Assembly (NCBI GenBank): GCA_903994635.1
Contig: CAJEXQ010000001.1
Coordinates: forward strand, 62,001-126,000
Direction of reading: 5' to 3'
Source of the DNA: an uncultured Chlorobiaceae bacterium
GTDB lineage: Bacteria; Bacteroidota; Chlorobiia; Chlorobiales; Chlorobiaceae
DNA length: 64,000 nucleotides
Part shown: positions 27,663-36,609 of the stretch, one piece after another
Layout of the letters: each line of letters begins with the position of its first letter
Numbering within the stretch: the stretch's first letter is position 1
Made by a program: the position numbers and the translations under genes
The notes under the pieces: generated by a model
What the model was told of the DNA's origin: nothing
Seen by the model: the letters and a program-made list of their open reading frames with translations, nothing else
Databases searched by the model: none

Positions 27663-28481
27663 ATGATTCCTCGCTTTGTCGGCGTTGCCGGTTTGCCAAG
27701 ATCTGGTTCTACGCTGCTTTGTCAATTGCTTGGCGAACATCCCGATATCAGTTGCGAGGGGCACAGTTCGCCGCTCTGCAACTCCCTTCTGGCAACACGC
27801 CGCTTTATCAGCGACGACCAGTTTTTTCTTTAGCAGCTTGATGTGCAGTACGACACAACATACGACCATCTCCGTACGGCTATGCAGGGCTTCCTTCATG
27901 GATGGTACGGTGATTGCGGTAAAGCAATTGTTATTGACAAAAACAGGGCCTGGCTCCACTGTATTGAGCTACTCCTTCATCTTGACCCCAAGGCCCGTAT
28001 TTTGGTGCCTATTCGTGACCTGAACCAGATTTACGGCTCCATAGAGGCGCAGCACCAGAAGTCCATTCTTGTTGATTTTATCGACCATCTGGCTGATTAT
28101 GACCGCTTGGGAAGGGCAGACAAGCTTTTTGCCCAAGACAAATCCATCGGCGCTCCACTTTTGTCGATTCAGGCGGTTCTTGATCTGCCTCAAGCAGTCA
28201 AGGATCGGCTCTATTTCATCAAGTTTGAGGATCTGGTTGCAAAGCCTGTGGAGACGATGTTGCGTATATACTCGTGGCTGGAGCTTTCACCCCACAAAAT
28301 TGATATTGAAAACCTGACGGTAAGGGCGCATGAGAGCGACAGCCATTACCGGTACAAATATATTCACCGGCAGCAGGGGCGAATTTCTGCACCAGCACCG
28401 CACGAGGTGCCGCTTCGCATCCAGAATCTTATCGCCAAAGCATGCAAGTGGTACAACGATTGGTTTTATCCCACACAGTAG
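27663..28481 (+). pseudogene. Sulfotransferase interrupted by one in-frame TAG
   Basis: The frame runs from ATG 27663 with the PAPS-binding loop VAGLPRSGSTLLCQLLGEHP, meets TAG at 27831-27833 (codon 57), and continues uninterrupted for 215 codons to a TAA/TAG-type end at 28481. Later parts fit PAPS sulfotransferases: IDKNRAW, LVPIRDLNQIYGS, YFIKFEDLVAKPVETMLRIYSWL. Without the stop it would be a normal enzyme of about 272 residues. One nonsense mutation or a sequencing error explains it; no sign of suppression is seen. It interrupts the ABC-exporter operon. Confidence 0.85.
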
Positions 28482-29118
28482 AACTCATAAAACCTGGTAT
28501 GGCTGGAATAAGCTTTCGTTGTAGCTCACTATCTGGCAACCAGCGCCCAATGGGCAAGCGCGGCGGCGTTGGTGACGTTATGTTTTTCAATTAGCAGAGT
28601 AACGGCCGGGTGCTGGCGCAATCCTCAACCAGTGAGCCATCAAGGCGCGGAATGGTGGCTTGGCTGTCCTTATGGCACCCATCGTGACCAACGGAAGGGC
28701 GCGATAATCAAAGCGGTGTCTGTTCCAAAAGCATCTGTCCGCCACTGGCAGGTGCAGCGTATAACTTTCTTTCCACTTTTATCGTTATTATCATACTCTC
28801 TTTCCGGCATTCTGGTCAGAAGGCGGCTTGTAACACTTGATCTGGTTGAAGTTTTGAAACAAGGGAATAGATTATGATAATTTTCGCTGACGACTGATCC
28901 GGGATGGACTGATGTTATCTCCGCAACGATAATGCAGAGCTGTTTGAGCATGACACCATGAACATGGCGCTATCTGGAAGCCTTTATGCAAGAAATGAGT
29001 AAGCCAATGGCGGAGGTGATGAAAATAGCTATATTAAAAGACTGTTGGGCCGGTTTGGACTGCTCTCTATAAGCCGGATGGAAAACGTATGATAAACGCA
29101 TCTATCAGGAAGGATACC
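28482..29118. other. Scar region between sulfotransferase and antitoxin
   Basis: Holds the decayed permease tail (28760-28875) and otherwise no supported gene. Unrelated short frames cross it. Confidence 0.6.
28760..28875 (+). pseudogene. Frameshifted copy of the ABC permease 3' end
   Basis: Reads YNFLSTFIVIIIL, then after a one-base shift LSGILVRRRLVTLDLVEVLK, matching the last 40 residues of the permease at 25143-27506. A one-base deletion changes the very end to QGNRL. It is the remains of a duplicated or second permease. Confidence 0.82.
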
Positions 29119-29361
29119 ATGCAGACACTAACGGCAAGCCAGGCACGCTCAAACCTCTACTGCATCATTGATGAAGCTGCTGCAAACCATGAACCAGTAG
29201 TCATCACTGGCAAAAGAAATAATGCGGTGCTCATCTCGACAGAAGATTGGGCATCTATCCAGGAAACCATGTACCTGCTATCCGTTCAGGGCATGCGCGA
29301 GTCTATTATGGAAGGGCTACTGACTTCAGTTGGCGAATGTTCTCAAGAGTTAGAGTGGTGA
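29119..29361 (+). CDS. Phd/YefM-family antitoxin (orphan)
   Basis: An 80-residue antitoxin: MQTLTASQARSNLYCIIDEA, then EPVVITGKRNNAVLISTEDW, the DNA-binding N-terminal fold of YefM. The start is ATG 29119 with AGGAAGGA a few bases upstream; the longer frame from 29089 is less likely. YefM normally neutralises and co-represses a YoeB endoribonuclease encoded just downstream, but here only the last 25 codons of such a toxin remain. The antitoxin may be non-functional, act on toxins elsewhere, or simply persist. Confidence 0.88.
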   Translation: MQTLTASQARSNLYCIIDEAAANHEPVVITGKRNNAVLISTEDWASIQETMYLLSVQGMRESIMEGLLTSVGECSQELEW

Positions 29362-29438
29362 TGTGGGAATTGGTTTATCAAGTATTAGAAGAGCTTCATG
29401 TCGTTAAGGTGCTGAGGATGTGGTCACGCTATGAGTGA
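29361..29438 (+). pseudogene. YoeB toxin, C-terminal tail only
   Basis: MWELVYQVLEELHVVKVLRMWSRYE followed by stop. It matches the C-terminus of YoeB (the RLVYQV...VKVLRMWTHYE type). About 60 N-terminal residues are deleted. In YoeB the catalytic residues include a His and Tyr near this end, of which only the Tyr in the last positions remains. Confidence 0.75.
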
Positions 29439-29539
29439 ATTGTGCCGGTAACAAGCGGCTCAACGGGACAGTGCTGTGAGCGGCGTTGCGAAAATTGCTC
29501 TTTCATTGGCCAACGCTGGCTACCCATTCTGTTAGGTAC

Positions 29540-30712
29540 ATGAATTTTATGATACTCTCAAAAACACAGCGTATTATTGGCCTCTCAGTTGCCATCGTGG
29601 CACTGATTCTCTTTTTCGTCATGCGCCCCTCTCCGCTGCCAGTGGATTGCGGTGTGGTGAAGCGTGGCCCACTTCAGGTAACGCTTGATGGCGAGGGAGT
29701 TACCAGAGTCAATGATCGCTTTGTTCTTGCCGCTCCGGTGACCGGCAAGCTGGTAAGAATAGCGCTTGAGGAGGGTGATGTTGTCAAAAAGGGGAGTGTT
29801 GTTGCTTCAGTGTTACCTGCTGAACTTGATACCCGATCATACAGTGAAGCCTCTTCACGGGCAGGTTCAGCCCGTGCAGCGCTTGATGAAGCTGTTGCCC
29901 GGCAGCGACGCGAGCAGCTCTCCCTTGATCAGACTGAACGCCGTCTTGCCCGCTATCAGAATCTCTATCGCGAAGGAGCTGTTCCGAAAGAGAGCTATGA
30001 ACTTGCCGAAACTGAAGCCAACATTGCAAAAAAAGAGGCTGATCAGGCGCGTTCAGGTGTAGAGGCTGCCCGCTTCAATCTTGCTGCGCTTCAGGCAACG
30101 GTAGATCGCCAGGTGGGAGGTAAAGCTGTTACGGTGCACTCTCCGGTTGATGGGCGTGTGCTGAAAATTCATGAAAAAAGCGAACGGCTCATCACTGCCG
30201 GGGCACCACTGCTCGATATCGGAGACCCTTCAGCAATTGAACTTGTTATTGATGTTCTCTCCTCCGATGCCATTATGGTCAAGCAGGGGAGCAGGGTGCT
30301 TGTAACCAACTGGGGTGGCGACAAGCAGTTGCAGGGCGTGGTAAAAACCGTCGTTCCAGCGGCATTTAACAAGGTATCAGCACTCGGTATTGAGGAAAAA
30401 CGGGTCAACATCGTAGCTGTTCTTGGCGCGAATGAACCGTTGCTTGGCGATAACTTCCGTGTTCAGGCAAGCATTGTGCTCCGTGAAGCCAGGAGTGCGC
30501 TTCAGGTGCCGGTCAGCAGCCTCTTCAGAGGAAAGAGTGGATGGCATCTCTTTGTCATCGAGAATGGAACTGCGATTAACAGGAGCGTCACTCTCGGAAT
30601 GCGCGGTACCTGGCAGGCCGAGGTGCTTGCCGGAGTCAGTGAAGGGCAGCGGGTTGTGGTTCATCCCTCCAATGAGCTCAAGGACGGGATGGCTGTGCAT
30701 GTTCAGGAGTGA
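29540..30712 (+). CDS. HlyD/RND-type periplasmic adaptor (membrane fusion protein)
   Basis: A 390-residue adaptor. One N-terminal membrane anchor (IIGLSVAIVALILFFVM) is followed by a barrel-sandwich half (APVTGKLVRIALEEGDVVKKGSVVA), an alpha-helical hairpin rich in Arg/Glu/Ala (about residues 105-205), the second lipoyl half (VHSPVDGRVLKI), and beta-barrel and C-terminal parts. It links an inner-membrane exporter to an outer-membrane channel. Its likely partners are the ABC ATPase and permease 2 kb upstream, now separated by inserted and decayed genes. ATG 29540 is used; ATG 29549 is also possible. Confidence 0.9.
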   Translation: MNFMILSKTQRIIGLSVAIVALILFFVMRPSPLPVDCGVVKRGPLQVTLDGEGVTRVNDRFVLAAPVTGKLVRIALEEGDVVKKGSVVASVLPAELDTRSYSEASSRAGSARAALDEAVARQRREQLSLDQTERRLARYQNLYREGAVPKESYELAETEANIAKKEADQARSGVEAARFNLAALQATVDRQVGGKAVTVHSPVDGRVLKIHEKSERLITAGAPLLDIGDPSAIELVIDVLSSDAIMVKQGSRVLVTNWGGDKQLQGVVKTVVPAAFNKVSALGIEEKRVNIVAVLGANEPLLGDNFRVQASIVLREARSALQVPVSSLFRGKSGWHLFVIENGTAINRSVTLGMRGTWQAEVLAGVSEGQRVVVHPSNELKDGMAVHVQE

Positions 30713-30777
30713 GTGATGCGAATAGCCAGTCTGTTTTTATTTTGTAAAAGTGATGTAACCCCTTAAAGTGAGTATAA

Positions 30778-31290
30778 ATGGCCAAGAAACAGTCCGAATC
30801 CGTTCCAAAAGCCTTAGAACCTGCCTTTTCGGCAATTGTCAATATGACAGAGAGCATTTGCAAACAACACTTGAACAGCGATTATGCAACGCTTGCTCGT
30901 CAGTTGGCGGCAACGCTTGCGCGCAAACGCCCCTCTCCAATCATGCGGGGAAAACCGGAAATTTGGGCATGCGGCATTCTCTATGCGCTCGGCACCGTCA
31001 ATTTTCTTTTCGACAAAACGCAAATTCCACATCTCCGGGCGGATGAGTTATGCGCTGTCAGTGGTGTCAGTAAAAGTAGCGGAGAAAACAAGGGCAAACT
31101 TATTCGTGATCTGCTGAACATGTATCCACTTGACCCAAACTGGTGCTTGCCTGGCCATGTAGATAACAATCCATTGATTTGGACATTGAAAGTCGACGGG
31201 TTTTTGGTAGATATTCGCCACATGTCGCGTGACCTTCAGGTAATTGCCTACGAGAAGGGGTTAATTCCCTATATCCCGGCAGACCAATGA
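30778..31290 (+). CDS. DUF6398 domain protein
   Basis: A 170-residue protein of unknown function. It carries the KRPSPIMRGKPEIWACGILYALGTVNFLFDKTQ region and the GVSKSSGENKGKLIRDLLNM helix-turn-helix-like part typical of DUF6398 proteins, followed by DPNWCLP. The last third (VDGFLVDIRHMSRDLQ) is also seen in relatives. Function unknown; it may bind DNA or RNA. It starts at ATG 30778, and its neighbours give no functional hint. Confidence 0.8.
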   Translation: MAKKQSESVPKALEPAFSAIVNMTESICKQHLNSDYATLARQLAATLARKRPSPIMRGKPEIWACGILYALGTVNFLFDKTQIPHLRADELCAVSGVSKSSGENKGKLIRDLLNMYPLDPNWCLPGHVDNNPLIWTLKVDGFLVDIRHMSRDLQVIAYEKGLIPYIPADQ

Positions 31291-31649
31291 ACGTATTTTG
31301 TCGCCAGATTACACAAGTACCAAAAGTGCTGAACGTTTTTCCGGTTTTGTGTCAAGTTTTCATGAAACATTCTTCTCTTGTAATTACATCGTACGAACTT
31401 GCGTGATTTTCTGGATGGGAAGCTCTTTCGGTACAGGTATAGTACGAGGCGAATACCGGCTCCATCAGCTCATCGTAACCTGCAACCTCCTGCTCGTCAC
31501 GAGTCTCGAAAGAGCAGATTGCAAGGTTGGAAAGCAGGCGATCCACCTCTCGATCTGAGCCTTGTTTCTTCCGGGTATCGGTCACCTTGCGCCGTTATTG
31601 TTGCTGCGTCGCACTCTGTCTCGCGGATTTCGTTTACAAATTTATGGCA
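31291..31649. other. Stretch without recognised gene
   Basis: A minus-strand frame of 77 codons (31352-31585, containing REVDRLLSNLAICSFETRDE) is open but matches nothing I recognise. It could be a gene fragment, since its Asp/Glu-rich helix looks protein-like. No ribosome site supports a start. Confidence 0.3.
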
Positions 31650-32837
31650 TTATAGCGCCGAACGGAGAATCTTGATAATATCTGCCTCACTCATGGGGGG
31701 ACGACCCGGCAGACGACCTTCTCCGTCATGAATAATATGGACAGTATCCTGGGCATACCGTTGAAGCAGCGCCTCTCCGATCTTCAGTTGTGACAGGCGA
31801 GTTGGGCAGCCGATTGAATGGAGAAACGCCTCAAACCTGTCGATTCCTTCCATTGCAACTTCTCTCTCTTCAGGATGTTTCAATGAGAGTCCAAAGATAC
31901 GTTGTGCAAACTGGGCAAAACGTGCAGGACGGGTTTGAGCGGCAAAACGCATCCAGGCCGGGTTGACCACAGAGAGACCTGCACCATGCGCGACATCGTG
32001 ATGTGCCGAGAGTACATGCTCGATTGAATGCACCGGATAGGCAGCAGCGGTGCCGACCTGTACCCACCCGTTGAGGGCGACAACCGATGCCCATTGCACT
32101 TGCGCTCGCGCTTCGAGATTATTACCATCGGCTATGGCTTTTGGTCCCCACTCCATAGCGGTGAGAATGACCCCTTCCGCGAAGCGATCCTGAAGCGGCG
32201 TACCATCGGCACCATTGAAGTATGACTCGGTCACGTGGGTAATGAGGTCGCAGATGCCGAACGCCGTCTGATCCGGCGGCACGCTCAGGGTCAGTTCGGG
32301 GTCGACAATCGCCACTCGCGGGTAAAGGCATTTGGCGGTGACAAAGGATTTCACAGTCGTCTTTTCATTGGTGATGACCGCACCACCATTCATTTCAGAA
32401 CCGGTGGCCGCCAATGTTGGTATGGTTATGATGGGGAGCGCGATCGTCGGGAGCCTCCGGTTATCCTGACCGTGGGCAATCATCTCCCATGGGTCACCAT
32501 CGTAGTTGACGGCAGCCGCCATTACTTTGGCAGCGTCCATGGTACTGCCACCACCCAATCCGATGACGACATCGCAACCTTCATCGCGGGCGATTTGGGC
32601 ACCTCTCACCACGGTCGACAGCCGGGGGTTTGGTTCGACGCCAGAACATTCTACAACGGTAACTCCAGAGGCGTTCAAACTTGAGACTGCCCGTTCATAA
32701 GTTCCGTTGCGTTTGACGCTGCCACCGCCGGTGACAAGCAAAGCCTTTTTCCCGTGGGTGCGCACTACTTCACCTATTTGCGAAAGTGTCCCAGCACCGA
32801 AGAGAAGACGTGTTGGATTCTCAAATTCAAATTTCAT
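31650..32837 (-). CDS. Iron-containing alcohol dehydrogenase
   Basis: A 395-residue group III alcohol dehydrogenase. The nucleotide-binding GLGGGSTMDAAK is present, and the metal ligands lie in CDLITHVTESY and HSIEHVLSAHHDVAHG. It starts FEFENPTRLLFGAG, which is the YqhD/BdhA (NADPH-type butanol dehydrogenase) kind. It probably reduces aldehydes. It is a single gene; upstream on its strand is a short AT-rich promoter-sized region. Confidence 0.93.
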   Translation of the reverse strand: MKFEFENPTRLLFGAGTLSQIGEVVRTHGKKALLVTGGGSVKRNGTYERAVSSLNASGVTVVECSGVEPNPRLSTVVRGAQIARDEGCDVVIGLGGGSTMDAAKVMAAAVNYDGDPWEMIAHGQDNRRLPTIALPIITIPTLAATGSEMNGGAVITNEKTTVKSFVTAKCLYPRVAIVDPELTLSVPPDQTAFGICDLITHVTESYFNGADGTPLQDRFAEGVILTAMEWGPKAIADGNNLEARAQVQWASVVALNGWVQVGTAAAYPVHSIEHVLSAHHDVAHGAGLSVVNPAWMRFAAQTRPARFAQFAQRIFGLSLKHPEEREVAMEGIDRFEAFLHSIGCPTRLSQLKIGEALLQRYAQDTVHIIHDGEGRLPGRPPMSEADIIKILRSAL

Positions 32838-32961
32838 GCTGTGCTCCTTGAATAATTTTATGGTGATCGGTTATTAAAAATGCACCTTCTGAGTAGTACT
32901 TAACCTCACGCATTACGGAGTGAGCGTCGTTGATGTTTTGAGCCCTTTTTTATCGACATGC

Positions 32962-33648
32962 TCATCTTTCATTTAGCCCCCCATCCTCCATACGCAGGCA
33001 GCGATCAGCAAGCGCGGCATACTCTTCGTTGTGGGTAACGATAATAAAGGAGGTGCGTCGCTCTTTGCTCAGCTTGGCCATCAGTTCGTAGAGGATGTGG
33101 CTGTTCTGGTTGTCGAGGTTGCCGCTTGGCTCATCGGCAAGCACCAGCTTCGGGTTATTCATAAGGGCTCGAGCAATGGCGACCCGTTGCTGTTCGCCGC
33201 CGGAGAGCTCTGAGGGGAGGTGGTCGAACCGCTCCGAGAGGCCCAGGCTTTCCAGCAGCTCAGCCGCCCGTTTTTTTGCTGGCGGCATTTTACTGGTTGC
33301 GATGAACTCGGGCATTGCCACATTTTCGAGGGCGGTGAAGTCAGAGAGGAGGTGGTGGAACTGAAAGACGAAACCTATTTTCTGGTTCCTGAACCTGGCA
33401 AGCGCCTTTTGAGAAAGGGTGTACTTTGTATCCCTGAACAAAAGCTCTTTGTCGAACATGATCTCACCACTGTCTGGGGTGTCGAGGGTGCCGAGCAGAT
33501 TCAGCAAGGTTGTTTTGCCACTTCCCGAGGCTCCGATGATGGTCACCATCTCACCTTCGCCGACCGTCAGATCGACCCCGCGAAGAATCGGTATGGTGCG
33601 CTTGCCCGGTATGGTGTATGACTTGCTGATGTTCTTTGCTGTGAGCAT
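32962..33648 (-). CDS. lolD: Lipoprotein-releasing ABC ATPase LolD
   Basis: A 228-residue ATPase: [55 protein letters not shown] and [15 protein letters not shown]. The length and the HHLL Q-loop favour LolD, which powers extraction of lipoproteins from the inner membrane with LolC/E. No permease is adjacent here, so the membrane partners must lie elsewhere. Confidence 0.9.
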   Translation of the reverse strand: MLTAKNISKSYTIPGKRTIPILRGVDLTVGEGEMVTIIGASGSGKTTLLNLLGTLDTPDSGEIMFDKELLFRDTKYTLSQKALARFRNQKIGFVFQFHHLLSDFTALENVAMPEFIATSKMPPAKKRAAELLESLGLSERFDHLPSELSGGEQQRVAIARALMNNPKLVLADEPSGNLDNQNSHILYELMAKLSKERRTSFIIVTHNEEYAALADRCLRMEDGGLNER

Positions 33649-33706
33649 TATGTCGTTAGTCTGGTTTTGCTGTTCCTTTCGATGATTAAATTTTCAAGTA
33701 ATGATG

Positions 33707-33883
33707 TTATGATATTGGGGCAACCTGATTCTCGGGGTGGGTAACGATGAGATCAGCCAGAGCGTAGCGATAGACTGGATTTCCATGCACCGGCACTATG
33801 TCGCCAGCAAAGATTGATGTTCTTTTTGAGGTAAGGCCAGGTTTGTCGGGGCCTGTAATGTTGATTAACAGAAGCACGATCAT
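33707..33883 (-). pseudogene. Short ORF with SerB-like ACT start (probable fragment)
   Basis: 58 codons: MIVLLLINITGPDKPGLTSK and then IFAGDIVPVHGNPVYRY. The first 19 residues match the N-terminal ACT domain of phosphoserine phosphatase SerB (LINITGPDKPGLTS); what follows does not. It looks like the 5' end of a serB gene joined to unrelated sequence. Confidence 0.5.
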
Positions 33884-34341
33884 CGCGGCACAGTAAGGGT
33901 TGCTTGTGTTTTGAAGATATCAATTAAGTTCAAATTTTATCTTTTTTTTCAGAAAATCAGGCAGTATGGAATTGCTGAATCCACAGTAACAGTAATTTTG
34001 GCAAGTATGAATTAGCACCAGGGCGAATTTCTGGTGCTTGAAACCGTAAATATCCCAATGCACCTGCCCGAATCACGATGGCAGTGGTTTTTTCTACAAG
34101 AAAACCGCTGGACAAACCTATACAACACGCGAAAAAGGACGGCAGAGTGTTCTACGCCTGCGCATTCTTTGGCGCGGGTTTTTATTTTGTGTACTATCCT
34201 GTTATACTATAATGAGTCGTGTGCCGTATTGGGATGGTTTGTGATGTGTTATGCTGAAAGAAGTTTCTGCTTTTTCCGAATCAGGCAGATCCGTCTAAAT
34301 AATGTTTTGGCCAAACAGGCCAGTCAAAAAATAGGAGAATC
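33884..34341. other. Non-coding region upstream of the histidine decarboxylase gene
   Basis: AT-rich. It contains copy A of an imperfect direct repeat (34043-34306), whose copy B lies at 36333-36499. No gene is supported. Confidence 0.5.
34043..34306 (+). repeat. Imperfect direct repeat, copy A
   Basis: Blocks shared with copy B (36333-36499): ACCGTAA..ATCCCAAT, ACCTGCC.GAAT, ACCG.TGGAC, CAACACGCGAA and, at the end, GATCCGTCTAAA.AATGTT. Copy A is about 100 bases longer between the blocks. The repeats bracket the histidine decarboxylase gene and the helicase fragment. Confidence 0.7.
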
Positions 34342-35319
34342 ATGATGAAGACGATGATGCGAAACTCCGTGGAGTTTAATTTTGCCAAACATGCTTTCAG
34401 GGTGTGTTGTTTTCTTACCTGTTTCGTTCTTGCCGCTACCGTGTGCCGTGCGGAAAAACCAGGGGGAGAACCAGCTCTGGCAAATATAGCTACCGTTGTG
34501 AAAGGAGCTGTTGGTCCTTTTAGCAAGTATTGTGATGGCTACGGGAATCCGGGTGCAAGCGGATTGGGCTATATCTGTGCCATGACCTTGGACATCGGAC
34601 TGGTTGAGCAGGATATGGATATAGTCCTTAACGGAATAGTGGCTTATGATCGTGCGGAAACTAAAGGCGCATACATCGGACAGATTAACATGCTGGCTGC
34701 TTCTTCCTTCTGCGGGTTGAATGGCGCGTTGTGGGGATACGACTTGGCGCGGGCCGAAGAGATTGCCTCAGGCAAGTCTAAGGCGTTATTTGATGTGGCC
34801 AGGCATGATCAGAAGACAATTCCGGTCTATTCGGCTGACCCGCTGCTTGACTCGGCCAGCCGGCTGTTTGGGACAAAAGAAAAGCGCCGCTTCCCTCTGC
34901 TTCCCGGGGCACACGTGATTTGTGCAGAAAAGGAATACACATCGCCGGGCCCAAAATACATATGGTCCGCTATTGCCATCGCCATCGCTGAGGACCGCAC
35001 GGTTGATTCCTGCCTCTTTATTGAGGATGCTGGCGAAGTAACCGTTGGGGATGCAAAAGATATAGCTGCGTTTGCCGACACTCTGCGGCACAAGATTGCA
35101 ACCTGTGCCGTGAGGTGCGGTGAGGACAACATGGCCCTATACAAGGAAATATGGATTAGCTACCGAATCAAGTGGATTCCAGAAGGTAAAGTGGGGTGTG
35201 CGCTTGTGGCCGCTCCCTATCTCGTGTTGGCGAAAAATGCCGTACCGGAGGGCAAGCCGGAACAATTGCTGAAAACGACAATATCCGACTGGGAAAAGAA
35301 GATGTTCCTGACGCGATAG
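34342..35319 (+). CDS. hdcA: Pyruvoyl-dependent histidine decarboxylase proenzyme with signal peptide
   Basis: Converts histidine to histamine and CO2. It clearly matches the pyruvoyl family: IVAYDRAETKGAYIGQINM, then LAASSFCGLNGALWGYDL, with the self-cleavage Ser-Ser at residues 121-122 (Ser122 would become the pyruvoyl group). Tyr102-Asp103 and a FIEDAG element correspond to active-site parts of the Lactobacillus enzyme. Compared with that roughly 310-residue cytosolic protein there is an added N-terminus: basic residues, then FRVCCFLTCFVLAATVCRA, an apparent signal peptide. AGGAGA lies at 34333; ATG 34342 or 34345 may start. No histidine/histamine antiporter gene is adjacent. Confidence 0.9.
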   Translation: MMKTMMRNSVEFNFAKHAFRVCCFLTCFVLAATVCRAEKPGGEPALANIATVVKGAVGPFSKYCDGYGNPGASGLGYICAMTLDIGLVEQDMDIVLNGIVAYDRAETKGAYIGQINMLAASSFCGLNGALWGYDLARAEEIASGKSKALFDVARHDQKTIPVYSADPLLDSASRLFGTKEKRRFPLLPGAHVICAEKEYTSPGPKYIWSAIAIAIAEDRTVDSCLFIEDAGEVTVGDAKDIAAFADTLRHKIATCAVRCGEDNMALYKEIWISYRIKWIPEGKVGCALVAAPYLVLAKNAVPEGKPEQLLKTTISDWEKKMFLTR

Positions 35320-35463
35320 CACGACACGTTTATTGCCGGGGAAAGACTCAACGCCATCTGCGGGCGAGTGTGATGCAGTTCATCCGTTGATAGCCAGGAG
35401 ATAGCGTGGAGCGAAGGGAGAAACGGGAAGACAGGCAGAAAGGCTGTCGGTACTTGGTGCCTA

Positions 35464-36225
35464 AATCGAAGGTTTGATCCGAACAAGCGGCTGGTGGGTG
35501 TTGTCGATATGATACTTGCCAGTACTTGGCGATCCTTGCACAGCTACGCCCGCAGCTTTTTCAAGCCGTTGAGTGATAGTGACCTGCTCTTCGTTGTAGG
35601 GTAGGGGAAAATAAAGCTCCTCGGCTGTACCCTGACTTGATCCGCGACTTGATAGCCCATGGAAACGAATAGTCTCGAATTCTACTGGTTTATCTGAAGG
35701 CGGGGTAACAAGGGCAAGTGGGCCAGATGGAATATCGCATCCGGTCGCCAGTTTCTCCTTCAGGCGTTTTAAATCATCCGTCAGATAGTGAGTGGTGCGC
35801 GGTCGTGAAAGCAACACCCAGGAATCTGTAACAATCAAGTCAGCATCGGGGGCTGGAACAAGGTCGCCCCTTGAAAGGATCTCTCGATAGCTACCGTTGC
35901 TATCCATGTTTGATGCTGCAAGTTTGAGTATATCGGTATAGCTCGAAGCATCAAACGGGGTAACAGGACTTTCGTTGTGCCTTTGGAAATGCTCCTTGAT
36001 AGCGCGCTCAACGTCAGTAGAGCCGGGGAGTGAGCATGCAGCAAACGTATCCATTTCCACTCGCGTATCGGTAGATCGGGGACGAACATCCAGCGCCATG
36101 CTTTTTTCGTCTATGGAAATTTCGACGGCTTGAGTGAGCAATGGATATTCAAAACTGACGATGCTTTCTTCAAACGGGATCTGCCAGGACGCAACGCCTA
36201 CGCCCCATACGAGTTCCTGATGTAT
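35464..36225 (-). pseudogene. Internal fragment of a large DNA2/AAA-type helicase
   Basis: On the minus strand the frame runs from about 36225 (ELVWGVGVASWQIPFEES) through VEISIDEKSMALDVRPRS to LPYNEEQVTITQRLEKAAGVAVQG, then a corrupted Walker A (SPSTGKYH where family members have PPGTGKTH) and a stop 20 codons later. Large bacterial superfamily 1 helicases of 1200-1800 residues show this order just before the P-loop. Both the start and the whole motor domain are missing. Confidence 0.65.
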
Positions 36226-36609
36226 TTACCACTTTTTTTGATGTGTTGGGATTATTTCGCTATCATCATGTTACGCTGTAAAGTAAAGGAAGAGTTGGTT
36301 CGGAGCGGTGTACTCCTGGCATGGCGCTTTAGACCGTAAGGATCCCAATATACCTGCCGAATGTATATGGTTAAGGGTATTTTTTCAGGAACACCGTTGG
36401 ACGAAGATGTCAACACGCGAAGAAGGATGGGATCATATACACGAAACGATTATTCAGTGCGCAGCAAAAGATGCTATCAAGATCCGTCTAAACAATGTTG
36501 ATAGACAGAGTGACTGTAGCAGAGTGAAAAGAGAGCGAATAGAGATAGAGGACTGAGAGTATCCAGCATGAAGAAAATTTATCGTAAAGAAATTAGCCGA
36601 GGAGATTAA
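36226..36609. other. Non-coding region with direct repeat copy B
   Basis: Contains repeat copy B (36333-36499). It directly precedes the antitoxin of the PIN module. No gene recognised. Confidence 0.5.
36333..36499 (+). repeat. Imperfect direct repeat, copy B
   Basis: Matches copy A at 34043-34306 in ordered blocks, ending in GATCCGTCTAAACAATGTT. Each copy lies just upstream of a gene start (histidine decarboxylase, antitoxin). Confidence 0.7.

Noticed and set aside
31352..31585. 77-codon minus-strand frame next to the alcohol dehydrogenase
   Set aside because: No recognised family and no ribosome site; kept only as a note in the region entry.
36130..36339. 69-codon plus-strand frame before the PIN module
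   Set aside because: Overlaps the helicase fragment on the other strand, no family match.
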